DNA from: Paraconiothyrium sp. Pb-2020
Taxonomy: Eukaryota; Ascomycota; Dothideomycetes; Pleosporales; Didymosphaeriaceae
Direction: 5' to 3'
Assembly: GCA_022419385.1 (NCBI GenBank)
Contig: JAJUBI010000008.1
Location: 806,001-870,000 of the forward strand
DNA length: 64,000 nucleotides
Every line of letters starts with the position of its first letter. Within the stretch, counting starts at the first letter, position 1. Position numbers and translations under genes: made by a program. The notes beneath the pieces were generated by a model. It did not search any database. It was given only the letters and a program-made list of their open reading frames with translations, and was not told the origin of the DNA. Below, one piece after another: positions 1 through 11,663 of this stretch.

Positions 1-1040
1 TTCGAGGACGAGGACGGCAACGAGTGCGTCTTCGTGCCCGCCCCAAACCACTGGGGTGCGAATGGCGACCTGGACGAAGGGAGCGGCAGCTTGTCGTCGG
101 TACGTCTTAGTGCGGGTCTTTGTTGATCTTGGTTTGGTGGGGAGCGCTTCCAACGGCCCGTCGCTAACGCCCGCCTAGGTGCACAACCTCCTCACATGGC
201 AGGCCAACTACTCGCCCATGTCCTACACACCGCTTTACGAGGAGATGCCCTCGCCGTATATCCCCTTCTATACTATGCTCGACCCCTCACAGCCGCCCAT
301 CACCTACCACCTCCACCGGACCCGCGAATGGACCACCTCGGCATCCCGCAAGTTCATCTACACGGCACGAGAATTCTCCGACAGGTATTCACTGTACAGA
401 CTAGAAGCCGAGTCACACCGCGGTGACAACCAGGTCACTTCAGCCAGCTTTTTCCGTGTTGCCGAATACCCGCAGTCCTGCATTGACATCTTACTATCAG
501 GCATCGACAAGCTCGATGCTAAAGCCGCCTACAAGTCACGATGCATCCACCTCCGAGGCCCGTTTGCCACACCGATCAAGGAATACCCCGATAGGCAGAA
601 CAAGATCCCGTGGTCACCTCGGCGGTTCCAATATGGTGGCCGGAAGTTCGTGTGGAAGCCGGGTGACCCGCACGACGATGTGATGCCCGAGACGCTTTAT
701 GAGTACAAAAAGGATTTTGTCAAGCCCGGCAGCCGAAGCGGAAAAAAGGTCGATGATGCAGCACCAACAAAGCTAGTCTGGGGCGAGAAGAAGCGGAAGG
801 GCAAAGTCGAGAGCTATACGATTCATTTCGCGGGCGGCGTGGATCAGGTCTTCCGAGAACTCCTCCTGGCAAGCCAAATGGCGCGACAGGTATGCTTATT
901 CACAGCGATGGAGTGAAGAAGCGATCAAAAACAAGGACTTGAGTGTTGGTGGTGGCGGGACTTCGAGACGATGTATTATTTTCCATTACATTACAGCGAC
1001 TACTGATTTCTTTGGCTGGAACTATCACGATTACGGATAA
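1..1040 (+). CDS. 5'-truncated hypothetical protein, frameshifted near its C-terminus
   Basis: The gene enters from the left edge. Exon 1..99 joins 179 onward across an intron at 100..178 (GTACGT donor, CTAAC branch site, CTAG acceptor) in phase 0. The 179 frame runs to a TGA at 914-916. However, the +1 frame from about 867 to a TAA at 1038-1040 looks coding: it reads WRDRYAYSQRWSEEAIKNKD and ends FFGWNYHDYG. No intron of realistic size links the two frames, so an extra base around 855-890 (mutation or assembly error) is likely. The protein is rich in Tyr, Pro and basic residues, with no domain, signal peptide or membrane segment that I recognise. Function unknown. If the frameshift is not real, the CDS ends at 916. 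Confidence 0.6.
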
Positions 1041-1346
1041 CGGCATAGGGACGATATGACCCCGGCATTCATGGATACCATTTCTGGCGTTTTTGGAATT
1101 ACCACAGCGCGAGGAACACACCCCCAGTACTCCGCTTTCTTTTCGTTTTCATCTCAGGAAGGAACACCTGAGGAGGGGTCCACGGCGGACCTTTTCGTCA
1201 AAATATTTACTATACTTTTAGTTCTGCGAGCCTACTTCTACTTCTGAGATAGATTTACGCTTCGCTGAATCAAATACTGCCATGTCATACTACCACATAT
1301 AACATCTCCCTCGTCCATCCCTTCAATCTAGTCAGACATATCCGCT
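1041..1346. other. Intergenic, convergent 3' ends
   Basis: This is the space between the 3' ends of the left-edge gene and the minus-strand NTF2-like gene. It probably holds the 3' UTRs of both. No gene seen. Confidence 0.5.
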
Positions 1347-1826
1347 TCACGCTCCAACTGCATCCCACGCACTCAGCGGATCCGCCCAAATTTCCCAATG
1401 CCCAACCCTCCCTTCTGCATCAAAGTCACTAAGCCTATAGATAAACTGTTCGTCCCACCCCTTCTCAGTCTTCTTACTCTTGAAATGCCCCTTCCCCACC
1501 ACACTCACCATGCCTGCCTCTGCGTCCACAATGAATCCTTCAGGACCCGGAACCGCATCCTCGGGCAGCTGCATCTCGAGCACTTCGCCGAGCGATGTGA
1601 AATATTCCAGACAGCCTTCACGCCCCTGGAACGTCTTGCCCAGGAACGGCAACCGGGTTTGCGCCCAGGCAGGTCCGTGCTCTGTGATCCTGGGCGATGA
1701 GGTGAAGTACGTGGAGAGGAGTTCCTGAGGGGCAGGCGGGGACAGCAGCGCGGTGCAGAACGCGTGCGCGCCTTTGCGGAGGGTTGTGGAGGTGGGTTTC
1801 TCCGTCTGCTGCTGGCCTGATGACAT
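1347..1826 (-). CDS. NTF2/SnoaL-like domain protein, 159 aa
   Basis: Single-exon gene of 159 residues starting MSSGQQQTEKP. The pattern suits the small cone-shaped NTF2/SnoaL fold. An N-terminal helix (about residues 15-45) is followed by a TEHGPAWAQTRLPFLGKTFQG segment region (about 48-68). Next come a 'GREGCLEYFTSL' helix and paired beta strands ending in a GHWEIWADPLSAW C-terminus. Such fungal proteins are annotated as SnoaL-like; they can be isomerases, lyases or non-catalytic ligand binders, and nothing here decides between these. No signal peptide, so probably cytosolic. The reading frame is clean and the length is normal for the fold. Confidence 0.7.
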   Translation of the reverse strand: MSSGQQQTEKPTSTTLRKGAHAFCTALLSPPAPQELLSTYFTSSPRITEHGPAWAQTRLPFLGKTFQGREGCLEYFTSLGEVLEMQLPEDAVPGPEGFIVDAEAGMVSVVGKGHFKSKKTEKGWDEQFIYRLSDFDAEGRVGHWEIWADPLSAWDAVGA

Positions 1827-3113
1827 CGTTGCGCTGCGTTCTAGATTACGGAATCAAGGAGGCCTGGGTCGAAGGTAGGGCGGCCTGCCGGGAGGAACCG
1901 GATACGATACGCCGGAAGGGATTGGTTTGCTGGACTTGCGCGTGCTGTGCGTCCTGGAGTGATGGACTAGCGGTTCTGGGATCCCGCCTGTGTGGGCTGG
2001 AACCCGGTGGGCCGAGGGGCAGCGCGTGATTGGGGATGTAGGGTGTAGTGTGGGGGCCAAGCTGAGTTGCTGGGTGGGCCTGGCGGCGGGTGGCTTGTAG
2101 ACGTTGGCCCGTTAAGGCTGCGATTGGGTTGAGGGGAATTGCGTGGCGTCCAGGGATGGGCCTGGCGTAGCGTAAGGCTGGGATGTGTAAGATGTAAGTG
2201 AGATTTTGGGCCGCGAGCTGGAGGGTTGTGGGAGCGATTGACGTGATGGGCGCAGAGCGTGTGGGCTGTAGGGATTCGCGGTTGTAGCGGGTGAGGAGAG
2301 TATTCGACAAACCGGCACGTGCGAAGAGGCTGATATCGGGATCGAGCGATTGTCAGTGCAGATGTTCGGTGAGGATGGAGTTTTGTAGCTGCAACATAGG
2401 CGACTAGTTACGTCACGCTTAGTGAGAACATACCCGACTTTCGGTAGATGTGCCGCGAGTCATCGTAGCAACTCTAGGATCGTGGTAGGTGAGGAACATT
2501 CTATCGGCTGGACCGTTGAGATGGGTCATGTCGTGTCCACAAATCTGCAGTCATCAACGCCACGACGCCACGACAAAAAGAACGTCCACGATGTACATCT
2601 GAACTCAGAAGCAACCTGCAAGCTCTTGCAAGTTGAAAACCAACATTCTTAGCCGTCCTCAGCCGCGCCGAACTCTTACCCTTAGCCGCAACGTAACCTT
2701 ACCCGCCGAGCATGAACAGAAACACCCACTTGTCAATATTCCACAACATGCTCGACAAATACCGCGGCCTCAAGTGTCATGGTGATTCTAAATCGTTCGT
2801 TCCCAAATGGGAGCATGAACGCTCACGCTATATACAGCGCTCTGTTTGCTGCTCGGTGTGCATTTCAGGTCCGATGGCTTAGGTCTCTTCAACCGCCCGA
2901 GCGATCCGTTTGCTAGTTATTCACTCGAATAGGCCACGATTTCAAGAAGATTTCGCTCAGATGGCGTTGCGCACCCGCGTGAAGCAGCTTGTTAGCCAAC
3001 TCGATTACCCAAAACTCTAGGGACCTCTGCTCCTCGATCTCTACTCTGCCTAACTCGACCTTGAACGAAGTAATTCGCTAAAAGAAACTTGCAGACACAC
3101 GCCTCGACCTCGA
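1827..3113. other. Intergenic, no convincing gene
   Basis: About 1.3 kb. The first 500 bases are GC-rich, with overlapping low-complexity open frames on both strands that look fortuitous. The rest includes the likely divergent promoters of the NTF2-like gene and the SAP-like gene. I see no RNA gene or repeat. Confidence 0.5.
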
Positions 3114-3970
3114 ATGGACTACTACCAATGTGCGAAGATTGATTTGCACGACGAGCTCACGCGGCGTGGATTCCGGGCCTATGGCGACCAAGACGAGGCC
3201 GCCGAGCGCCTGAAGAAAGACGACGACCAGCGCGGCAGCTTGGCTACACAGGTAGACATGATCAGCGAAATGTCGAACGCGGTGTACACGTGGAAGGTGA
3301 GCCCCGAATATGGCAAGACGTGCCCAGCAAGCATGCTTGTCAACGAACGTAGGTCTATCCTGATGTTTCGCTCTCATATCATTGCTGAGAATCAACTCTA
3401 GGCATAGTACACTGGACGATGAATACTTTCTTCCCCTCCCTTCAGTTGTTCTTTGCGTCCGGCCTCTCTTGCAACATTGAAGGAAGTCATCTCCCCGATG
3501 CCTCTATCGGCCTAGATCCCGCACTCCGATACCGCCTTACCGACCTTATGCACGAGGAAGATGGCCGTCTGACGAACACCATCGTGCCCAAGCGAACTCC
3601 AACAAAAGTCCCATCCATTCTTATCCTGGAGGCCACAGTAGCAGGCCGGAAGAGTATTGCGGTCAAGGAGACCCATCAAACCGCATCGGCCCGACCCATC
3701 ACCACCATCGCGCAAGAGGAGCACATTGTTGTAGGCTTGCGACTCGAGGGTATGGCGAGCATGGGCTACGTATGGGCCAAATTACCGCAGGCTACCGTTA
3801 AAGTAGCTGGTCGCATGTGGGGCCACGTTCGCATTGCGGGCTTGAAGGATGACGTTCCTGTCCCCTTCGTACGATTTCCCCAAACAGGCGTCAAAGCAGG
3901 AGGCGACGCGGCGGTGGTGTTGAAAGAGAGCATGGTTGATCCCCAGCTGAGAGGTCGTCCAATCATATGA
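3114..3970 (+). CDS. SAP-like domain protein, 267 aa
   Basis: Two exons, 3114..3348 and 3402..3970, joined across a 53-nt intron (GTAGGT donor, CTAG acceptor) in phase 1. The joined frame reads NERIVHWTMNTFFPSL and continues openly to the stop. Residues 8-37 resemble a SAP motif, with the leucine-glycine-leucine spacing DLHDELTRRGFRAYGDQDEA; SAP motifs usually bind DNA. The rest (about residues 85-267) shows no family I recognise. Acidic and basic residues are mixed, and there is no membrane segment or signal peptide. A nuclear, DNA-associated role is inference from the SAP-like segment alone. The first ATG of the exon is taken as the start. Confidence 0.65.
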
Positions 3971-4555
3971 GACACTGAGTTGCTTGTGCGAGGTGTATGA
4001 CTAGAAAATTCGGAACGGTACTACACGTGGTTGGATTTGTGGATTCTCAGAGCAAGATACCAAGGATGTTCCTGGAGTACCAAGGTTAGTTATCGATTTC
4101 CGCGCGGGCATAGGATATAACAGCAAAGAGACCTCGATTCTGCTACCTGTGGAGACTCGTCAGTTCCAAATGGAGTTGCGGAGTTTGTCATCGCGCCTCT
4201 AACTGTCGTGAGTCAAGTTTCTGTACCCAGCATAAGAGATTAACTCCGTTGTACAATACCAAAGCGATTCCTTCTCAACATACACAAGCTAGCGTGCTGA
4301 ATGAAACGCTCCATTTGCCGTACTATACACCACGGAAGTACGGATCAGTGAGGGGAATGGCGCGGACCGACTACCGTGGGTCCAGTCTCCACATGCATCC
4401 GACAGCTTAAAACCTGCCTACCTCCACCTTAGTTACCTCGCGACACCACTCAAGTACAGGAGCCATTGCAATCTGAACTCAAGGACCAACAATCTCAAAG
4501 TCAGCGCATCCCCTGCGCGTAATCCGTTTAGCTAATTCGCCCAGTATCTTCCACA
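3971..4555. other. Intergenic, no gene seen
   Basis: This stretch holds the 3' flank of the SAP-like gene and the 5' flank of the EthD gene. Only short, unconvincing open frames are present. Confidence 0.5.
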
Positions 4556-4938
4556 ATGGCCCCCGCCCACGTCTCTGTTATGTACCCGCGGAAAGCGACC
4601 TTCGATATGAAGTACTACCTCGCGACACACATGCCGCTCGTCAAGAAGCACTGGGAGCAATTCGGCCTCAAGAAATACACCGTAACACAGTAAGCGCTCC
4701 GATTGCCCACCACAACTGCGTAATCAATCCCACTGTATTCCCGAATTCTGATGCGCTGTTCAGGTACGACGACCCTGAAGCGCCCTACAGCGTAGGCTGC
4801 GTGCTCGAATTCGACAACATCGATTCATTCAAGAAGGCGGGCGCTTCATCCGAGGCTGCCGAGGTCTTTGCCGACATTCCAAACTTCTCAAATGAAAAGC
4901 CGACCATCTTTGCGGGCGAGGTGACGGGCACGTCGTAG
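4556..4938 (+). CDS. EthD-domain protein, 102 aa
   Basis: Two exons, 4556..4689 and 4764..4938, separated by a 74-nt intron (GTAAGC donor, TTCAG acceptor) in phase 2. The product starts MAPAHVSVMYPRKATFDMKY and has the features of the small dimeric alpha/beta-barrel EthD family: the YYLATHMPLVKKHW segment with its conserved His, then GLKKYTVTQ and a late FADIPNFSNEKP motif. Bacterial EthD is needed for ethyl tert-butyl ether degradation. In fungi the members are mostly uncharacterised, and some act in polyketide or pigment pathways; no such genes are adjacent. The length is typical for the fold. No targeting signal, so cytosolic by inference. Confidence 0.85.
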
Positions 4939-6928
4939 ATGCAGCGTGGTTACGGGGATAAGTGGGGATGGGATGGAGGGGTAAACTAGTGAGGGGTTGC
5001 CGAGGCTCCATTATTGGTATAGAGGAAGCTGATATATGCCCAGGGTCTCGTGGTAGCTTTGACGATTAATTGACTATTTGAAGCTGACTGTCTGTATACG
5101 GCCATTCTTATGCTGTGCGTGTTATCGCTCTCGAAAGGATACGACCAGCTGTCCCTTGAGCTAGCATCGATTGGTGCGGCGCTGTACGTGACTGTTGACG
5201 CGGTGCCGGATCAGCTGTATAGTATTGGAGGTACGGATTCAGGTACACTATTGAATTGAGGAATACGGGTGATGCAGGGCTGTGCTGTTGCCGGAGCAGA
5301 TCAGATGGAGTGTGATGGAGCAGTGGGAAGGGTTGAAGGTGTTTGATCAGTTTGCTGGATCCAATTGTTCCTTGATGGAAATGGTCTGCCCTGAAAGGAC
5401 TGTGGAAAGATAACGAAGGAATCTAGCTCGCCAAAGTATGGTAGTTTTATGGGAAATTTGTCTTTACTTTGTAATATGCTCAAGCAACTCTTACAAAACA
5501 GTGCAAGGAAGAACGAAAGATCCAACGCTTGCAACGGTCCGTTCTACAGGTTGTGGACTGGGATTACTGTTATTTGCACATATTTACATGGCTAGTAGAA
5601 CACAGCCCTTGGTATGGAGTGCTGCAAGCACTGAATAGATTCGGCACCGAATTGTCATATCTAAATAATGTATAGGTGGGTTTTATGAGCGCGTAAACCA
5701 TTATCATGGTCACGCCTGCTCCTGATCTACCCAAAATATAGAGTTCAGATGTTGACACCTTTTGCTGCTATCTCGTCTCAATGCCTGTTCTTGTGCTTAA
5801 GGGGATACTTTAGGTCTTTTCACACTTCCTGGTCATCCTTTTTGCCGCTCAATTTCAAGGCCAATCGAATCCAAAGTTTGTCTCTGCGCTTTGAGTGTTG
5901 CTCGCTTCTTATTCACGTTCTCGGTTCACTTGGTTAACTGCTGTGTGTACACTTTTATTAACTCTGTTTGCGCAATTTGTTCCTCTCTTTCCCGTATATC
6001 TCATTCCACAGGTGTAGCTTATGCTCAGTGGAGGTCAAGAGAGAACGAATGACACCATTCGGATCATCGCCCATGATAACGATTGACTGTTGGTTGAGGT
6101 TAATGGTCCATGTTGAAGTGATATGCGCTGTATACCGCTACGATATCGGTGCTTTCCACAAATGGATGGCCCACGGCCTTTGATTCGGATCATGGAAAAG
6201 TGGAAGTTCTGATTAATCTATAAGGTCTTGTTGGTTGAACTTACTATTGGTACATAGGTTATAGGTCACTGATCTCTAGTAGATAGATACGTGGTACTGT
6301 ACTGTTAGTGATGTCCAAGGGCTGTTTTTACAGCGCTCTGTATGAGGTCCAGCATTGCAAGAGGGAAATCGTCTTTAGTGACCTTTTCCAACAAACACAA
6401 CCTCATCACACTTCAAAAAGACAGTTCATCGCTATTTGGCTCCAGTATCATTGATAGACGCTGGTGTAAAAGATGGGGAGACTAGACATGCAGCTAGACC
6501 GGCTCTATACTGTCGAGGCTATGAAGATGTTCACATACGTTCCACGCACAGGATGCGCCTGACGAGCTTGAGGTGCATCAATTTTGATTTTGATTTTGAT
6601 TTTGACATTGGCTGTGGTACTTGTACCCCCAGACAGCGGTGTATGATACGCCAGCCTCATCGTCCGCGGGGGCGATCATTCAGCTCCGCCCGCATACACG
6701 AACACAGCTGTACCATTGCGACCAATCAATCCGGTTGCTCGTACACCAGGCGTAAGTGGCTGCAACTCACCGCATCTTATGAAGCCTTAGGTGGCAGACA
6801 CCTTCGAAAGAGGCTCCCACCTTCCATCTCTATTATCCGGCTCGTGCTATAGTTGGTCTTCTGTGATCCTAAATCCCAACTCTGCCTTTGTTTTCTTTTC
6901 TTCAGCCTTGCTCGACAGCACGACAGCC
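4939..6928. other. Long intergenic stretch, no supported gene
   Basis: About 2 kb with stop-rich frames. I see no conserved-looking ORF. A short simple repeat of a TTTTGA unit lies near 6582-6606. The distal part probably carries the promoter and 5' UTR of the DUF6536 gene. Confidence 0.5.
6582..6606 (+). repeat. Short (TTTTGA)n microsatellite
   Basis: Four near-perfect copies of a six-base unit (TTTTGA) occur in the non-coding region upstream of the membrane-protein gene. It has no evident function. Confidence 0.8.
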
Positions 6929-9252
6929 ATGACTTTATCGTCTAATCAAGCCGAATATATCCAACTTTCGTTACTTCCTGCTCCAGATTCAGATGCTGCG
7001 ATGCCCGCCTCGTCTCCTTTGCACTCTAGAATGACTTCGTCCGATATTATCACCGAGGATGGGGTGTATCCAGCGTCTTCAGATCGACGGTCGTCCCAAG
7101 CTAGTTTAGCATCGGCTGCGTCTGCACAAACTCAGGCCCAGGGTCAGAGAGACAGTCCAGTACAGCAGCTTTTCCATAGTATCAAGACGCGCTTTCAAAT
7201 TCGCTTTCGGGAATTGGAATCCGTGACTCAAAATCGTTTGAGAAGGAGTAAATTCTACGGATGGCGCATGGGTGTGTTATTCGGTAGCTGCATGTCCGCC
7301 TTCGTGCTTTGCTGCAACATCGTCGTTGTAGTAATAGGCAGCACAGCTCATTCTGGATATCAAAATGGCATTGCGAATGGCATGTACGGCGGAGCTTCGT
7401 CCATATCCAGATGGAGTACATTTTTTCATCTTCTCATCAACGCCGGGAGTACTGCTCTACTTGCATCAAGTAATTATACTATGCAAGTCTTGTGCTCCCC
7501 AACACGACACGATATCGATACCGCCCATTCCCGCGGCATGTGGGTTGATATTGGTATGCTCAGCTTTCGCAACCTGAAAGCCATACCTCGGAAGCGTGCG
7601 GCATTAGCGCTAGTACTAGCATTTTCCTCAATTCCTCTCCATCTTTTGTGAGTGTCTAATAGTATTTGTTGGCACTGATCTGACCTGTACCAGCTACAAC
7701 GCCGCCGTATTTCAGATTGCTACATACAGCGAGTATAACATTACGGTTATCGATCATGGATCACATGCCTTCGATACTTTAGTCATCTTGTCGAACACAA
7801 CGGAACCCGGAAACACTTTTAGGAACCTAAGTAATGCTCAGTGGAAGCAAACGTATGACACAAAATTTGTAGCGGACCATGGCGATTTGTTCCTTGCCAT
7901 CGATCGAATTGCCTTCAGTACCTCTAACCTACCCACAGCAACTTATACCGATGACTTTATACCCTTGTATATCAAGAAGGGTAGTCAGCAAATTATTCAT
8001 AATCTGACGATTGAATCGGCCGACTGGATACGATACGATTATTCCACAGGTATTTCAGTGGATGGAGGCATCCCTGTCTCGATGAGGGTCACACAAGTAT
8101 TCGCGAAAACCATCGAGCCTCGAAGTAGAATCCAGATAAGCCTTTATTTCATGGTCACGGTCATCACCTTCAACCTTCTAAAGCTTGTCATTATGTTGCG
8201 GGTTTTACTCACGGACAAGCATGACTACGTAGTCACACTTGGAGACGCGTTGGCGACATTTCTGAAACATCCTGATCCGGTAACTGGCGGAAAGTGCATG
8301 TATGGGAAGGAGGAAATGATGTATCACCTCGGTCATGCGCCGCACTACGCTAAAGGAGAGGAAAAGAACATAGAAGAGTACTTCTCGGCCCGACTTGCTG
8401 GAATGTGGTTGCCTCAACGTAAACCATACTTCTCTTTTATTACCTACGACAGACAGGTGTTCCTTGCACTTCTGTAAGTCATCCTTCTGGCGGGAGAAAA
8501 ATGTGTTGATGGTATCAAGGTTTTGTCTCGTCTTATCTGCAAACGTACTGGCACCTCTTCTTAGCTTTGCGAATGCCCTCGATTCCAACAAAGCGTGGGG
8601 GACAGCATCCGATGACATCCTACCAGTAGGCCTGGGAATTCTTACCAACGCTTGGCTCGTCAATCTGCCTCAACTGGTGCTATCGTTATGCTACTTGGCT
8701 TTGAACACTATCTGCACTTCCATAGCCAGTGCCCGAGAGTGGAACAATCTGGGCAAAACTCGGAAAGGACTAAGGGTGACCCGTCCCGAGGCCAGTCAAC
8801 GCAGCACCTACTTTCTTCAACTTCCTTACAAATGGGCGGCTCCGTTGCTTTTAACTAGTGGCCTTCTTCATTGGCTTCTTTCCCAGAGTTTCTTTCTCGT
8901 TCGCATTGACGTTATGGATCGCAACGGTGCTATTGTGGAAGAAAGCTCGCAGTCCGCATGTGGATATTCGCGGCTAAGTCTTCTTGTATTCTTTATTGTC
9001 GCTCTTATTCTAGTATCCGCTATCGGCGTTATCACAACCCGTCATCTGGAACAGACGGTGCCATTTGCCGCATCTTGTAGTTTAGTCATCAGCGCTGCGT
9101 GCCATCCACCTAAGAAAGAAGTCGACACGCATCTAAAGGAGGTCAAGTGGGGAGTGGTTGAAGAGCATACAGAGCAGGGATACGCACATTGCTCTATCAC
9201 CGCCTTCCCTACCATGAAACGGAAATTAGTGAAAGGAAGAGTTTATCGCTAG
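6929..9252 (+). CDS. DUF6536-type polytopic membrane protein, 743 aa
   Basis: Three exons, 6929..7647, 7694..8473 and 8520..9252; both introns are 46 nt and leave an open 743-residue frame. A polar N-terminus (residues 1-108, Ser/Gln-rich) precedes the family hallmark FYGWRMGVLFGSC and a first membrane helix. A Cys-Ser-Pro-Thr-Arg-His-Asp segment follows, and then SIPLHLFYNAAVF across the first exon junction. Seven or so hydrophobic segments follow, including IQISLYFMVTVITFNLLKLV, LVNLPQLVLSLCYLAL and LSLLVFFIVALILVSAIGVI. This layout is that of the fungal DUF6536 family, of unknown function, probably in the plasma membrane or endomembranes. An in-frame ATG at 6791 would add 46 residues; 6929 is preferred because the extra segment is unlike the family. 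Confidence 0.85.
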
Positions 9253-9993
9253 CCAGAGCTTCCATCGAAGCGCATGAAGATAAGCAAGGAGCATACAGTG
9301 TAGCTATTGCTTATTATCATCCTGGCTTAGATACAATAAACAGAATGAATATACAAGCTTGCGCTCTATACCCAGGTAGAATGACTAGCGCTAAGATCCT
9401 TGTGGGAAGGAATGAACGCCTTGACAGGCTATTTCTTAGGCTCGCATTGATAGTCTGTATAGACCGTCCTTACGGGAGAGGTAATTAGCACGTCTTTTCA
9501 CTTCTCTGTCACCAAGAAAGGTTGGCAAGTATTACATAGAATGATATACTTTAGAGTAGCTCGACCTACAATGCGTGTCTAAAGTATTACATAGGTGGTG
9601 TGATACCATATCGTCGGTGTTCACTCGCAGAAGGTGCCACCGCCAGAGGCCTGACGTACACCTTCGGCCACGTGGTCTACTCTGATAGCCGGCACGAGCA
9701 GTAAGGGTGTTGCAAGAGCTCCACTTCAGCAATGGCCTACATGGCTGGTAGATAGAGCACCAGCAAGCCTAGACAGTGTTCTTGACAGATTCCCCTGCGG
9801 CCCGTCAATAATGAGACTCTGCGAAGAGGTCAATTTTCGTGGCAACGAGCGTACATGACCTTAGAAAGATCAGGAGATGAATTCGAGAAATTGTGTTTCG
9901 ACTCAGACAAAGCCTGTAAATGTGCACCATACTAACATTGCAACGTTAGTATGGGCGCAACCCGGGTATCACATTCGCTGTTCACTCACCCCT
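9253..9993. other. Intergenic, convergent 3' ends
   Basis: Convergent 3' flanks of the DUF6536 and DUF202 genes. Only short, unconvincing frames occur. Confidence 0.5.
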
Positions 9994-10782
9994 TCAATCC
10001 TTATTAACATCCACCCAAACCAACATCGCAAACGTGACTACCGTAATCGCCAGACTCGCCACCATAATCCCAGCAATCTCCCACCCACCCGCATATACCT
10101 TCCCCCGTACCATCGCACTCTGCTGCCTCCAAAACCTCAACGCGCCAATCATCAGTACCAGCATCCCCAGCGCAATGAAACTCGCTGCAAGCGGCACACC
10201 CAGGACGAAGTACCCAATCCGCGGATCGGGAGAGATGGCGTGTTGCAGGCGAAAGAGCTGTGCGGTGATGACGCCCGTCATCGCGAGGGCGAGGGAGGTG
10301 CGGAGGTAGCCGAGGAAGGTTCGCTCGAGGGCTAGATTTTACGTCTATCAGCAACTGGTGTAGTAGGGTAAAAAAGAAAAAGGGGGGGAGGGGGGAGGGG
10401 CGTGGGGTGACGCACCCAAATGATCCCTATGGCTCCCCTCCTCAATCGTCAAACTGACGTTTTTTGTCCAGAAGCCGACGATGCCAACATACCACCGTGG
10501 TTCCTGGCGCCTTAGGTGAAGCCGTCGATGTGTATGCGGACCGGAGGAATCTGTCGCGGTGCTGATTTGGGATGGTCGCCTGCTTAGACTGCGGATGGAG
10601 CTGTCTCGCGAGGACGAGGGCCTATCATGATGTACGTCTCTCAACTCTTGCGCTGTACGGTGTCTGTCACTTCGCAGAAACTCTTCGGAGTCGTGGTGCG
10701 GGAGAGCAGTAGGCGCATTGAGCGCGGAGGCTGGGAGGGACAGCGGGGTGGGTCTCGAAGGGTTTGGGTCTGGTAAGGTCAT
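9994..10782 (-). CDS. DUF202 domain membrane protein, 234 aa
   Basis: Two exons on the minus strand, 10782..10416 and 10331..9994. They are joined across an 84-nt pyrimidine-rich intron (GTGCGT donor, CTAG acceptor) in phase 1. The junction restores the DUF202 signature: RDHLALERTFLGYLRTSLAL. An N-terminal Ser/Arg-rich region (about residues 1-95) leads into WYVGIVGFWTKNV and then three predicted membrane helices (about 140-165, 168-190, 210-230). DUF202 is shared by fungal proteins related to the membrane part of the vacuolar transporter chaperone and by bacterial YidH. Its biochemical role is not established. The exact reconstruction of the motif across the splice makes the model secure. 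Confidence 0.88.
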
Positions 10783-11663
10783 GGAGGGCGAGGAAGTCGA
10801 CGAGCAGGCATATCATCGGATCTGCTGGTAGACATGGTTCCGTCAAGTTTGTGTGGGGAAGGAGGGAAAGATTTCCCCGTGCTTCCCCGTCGACGTCAAA
10901 ATCTACGCTAACGGGAATCATGGGGAAGTCGGGATTTCCATGCTTCGGCGATGTCCCAAGGTACCGGAATTGGTAGTAAGTCTCCTGGGAGACGAACTGC
11001 GACTTTCATCACCTTGTTCTCATTTTGTTTACTTTTGTTTTTAATCCAACTCTTATTAAGGATACAGCGTTGTTTCCACAGCTATCGCGGAATGCTGGAC
11101 CCTCCCGTCGGCTCGTCGGCGGGCTGTCGGCGGGGCTATCTTCAGTGAACATGATATTGTAGCACCGTGGAATGCAGCGTAAACCTGGGCATCTATACAG
11201 CAGACGTTACAGATCCATGCGCCCGTGTCCTACTTACGCCAAAAAAACCTGCGCAGCTGCCGCGCGAGTCAGAAGTCACTTCTGCAAGTAGATCCACACT
11301 GTTTGATTTCTCTGATCAACCTTGCATTGAAGCATATAAACCTAGCATCCACTCCAGATTCCCACGTCAACCACAAGATGCTCATCTAGTACAGAATGGT
11401 GTGATGTGATGCGACGAAGCGTATAAGAATAACGACAGCTCTGATCAACGCTCCAAACAATGCATGCAAGCCAGGAACTCCGCTAATGCAAGGGCGGCCG
11501 TGTTGTAGGTAGAAGACTTTGCGCATCAGAGTATTATGAGTATATGAAAAATCTCCACCATGACGTAGCGAGCGAGACGCAGAGCGGATCGGGATATCGT
11601 GAAGCGTAGAAAACGGGGTATCAGAAGGCGAAGAGGAAGATACGGCAAGGGGGCAGCCGAGGA
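10783..11663. other. Intergenic, no gene seen
   Basis: This lies between the 5' end of the DUF202 gene and the 3' end of the epimerase gene. There are open frames in several registers, but none has a recognisable product. It holds the DUF202 promoter by position. Confidence 0.5.

Noticed and set aside
1846..2310. 154-codon minus-strand ORF
   Set aside because: Pro/Thr/Ser low-complexity, overlapped by another open frame, and no start context or domain.
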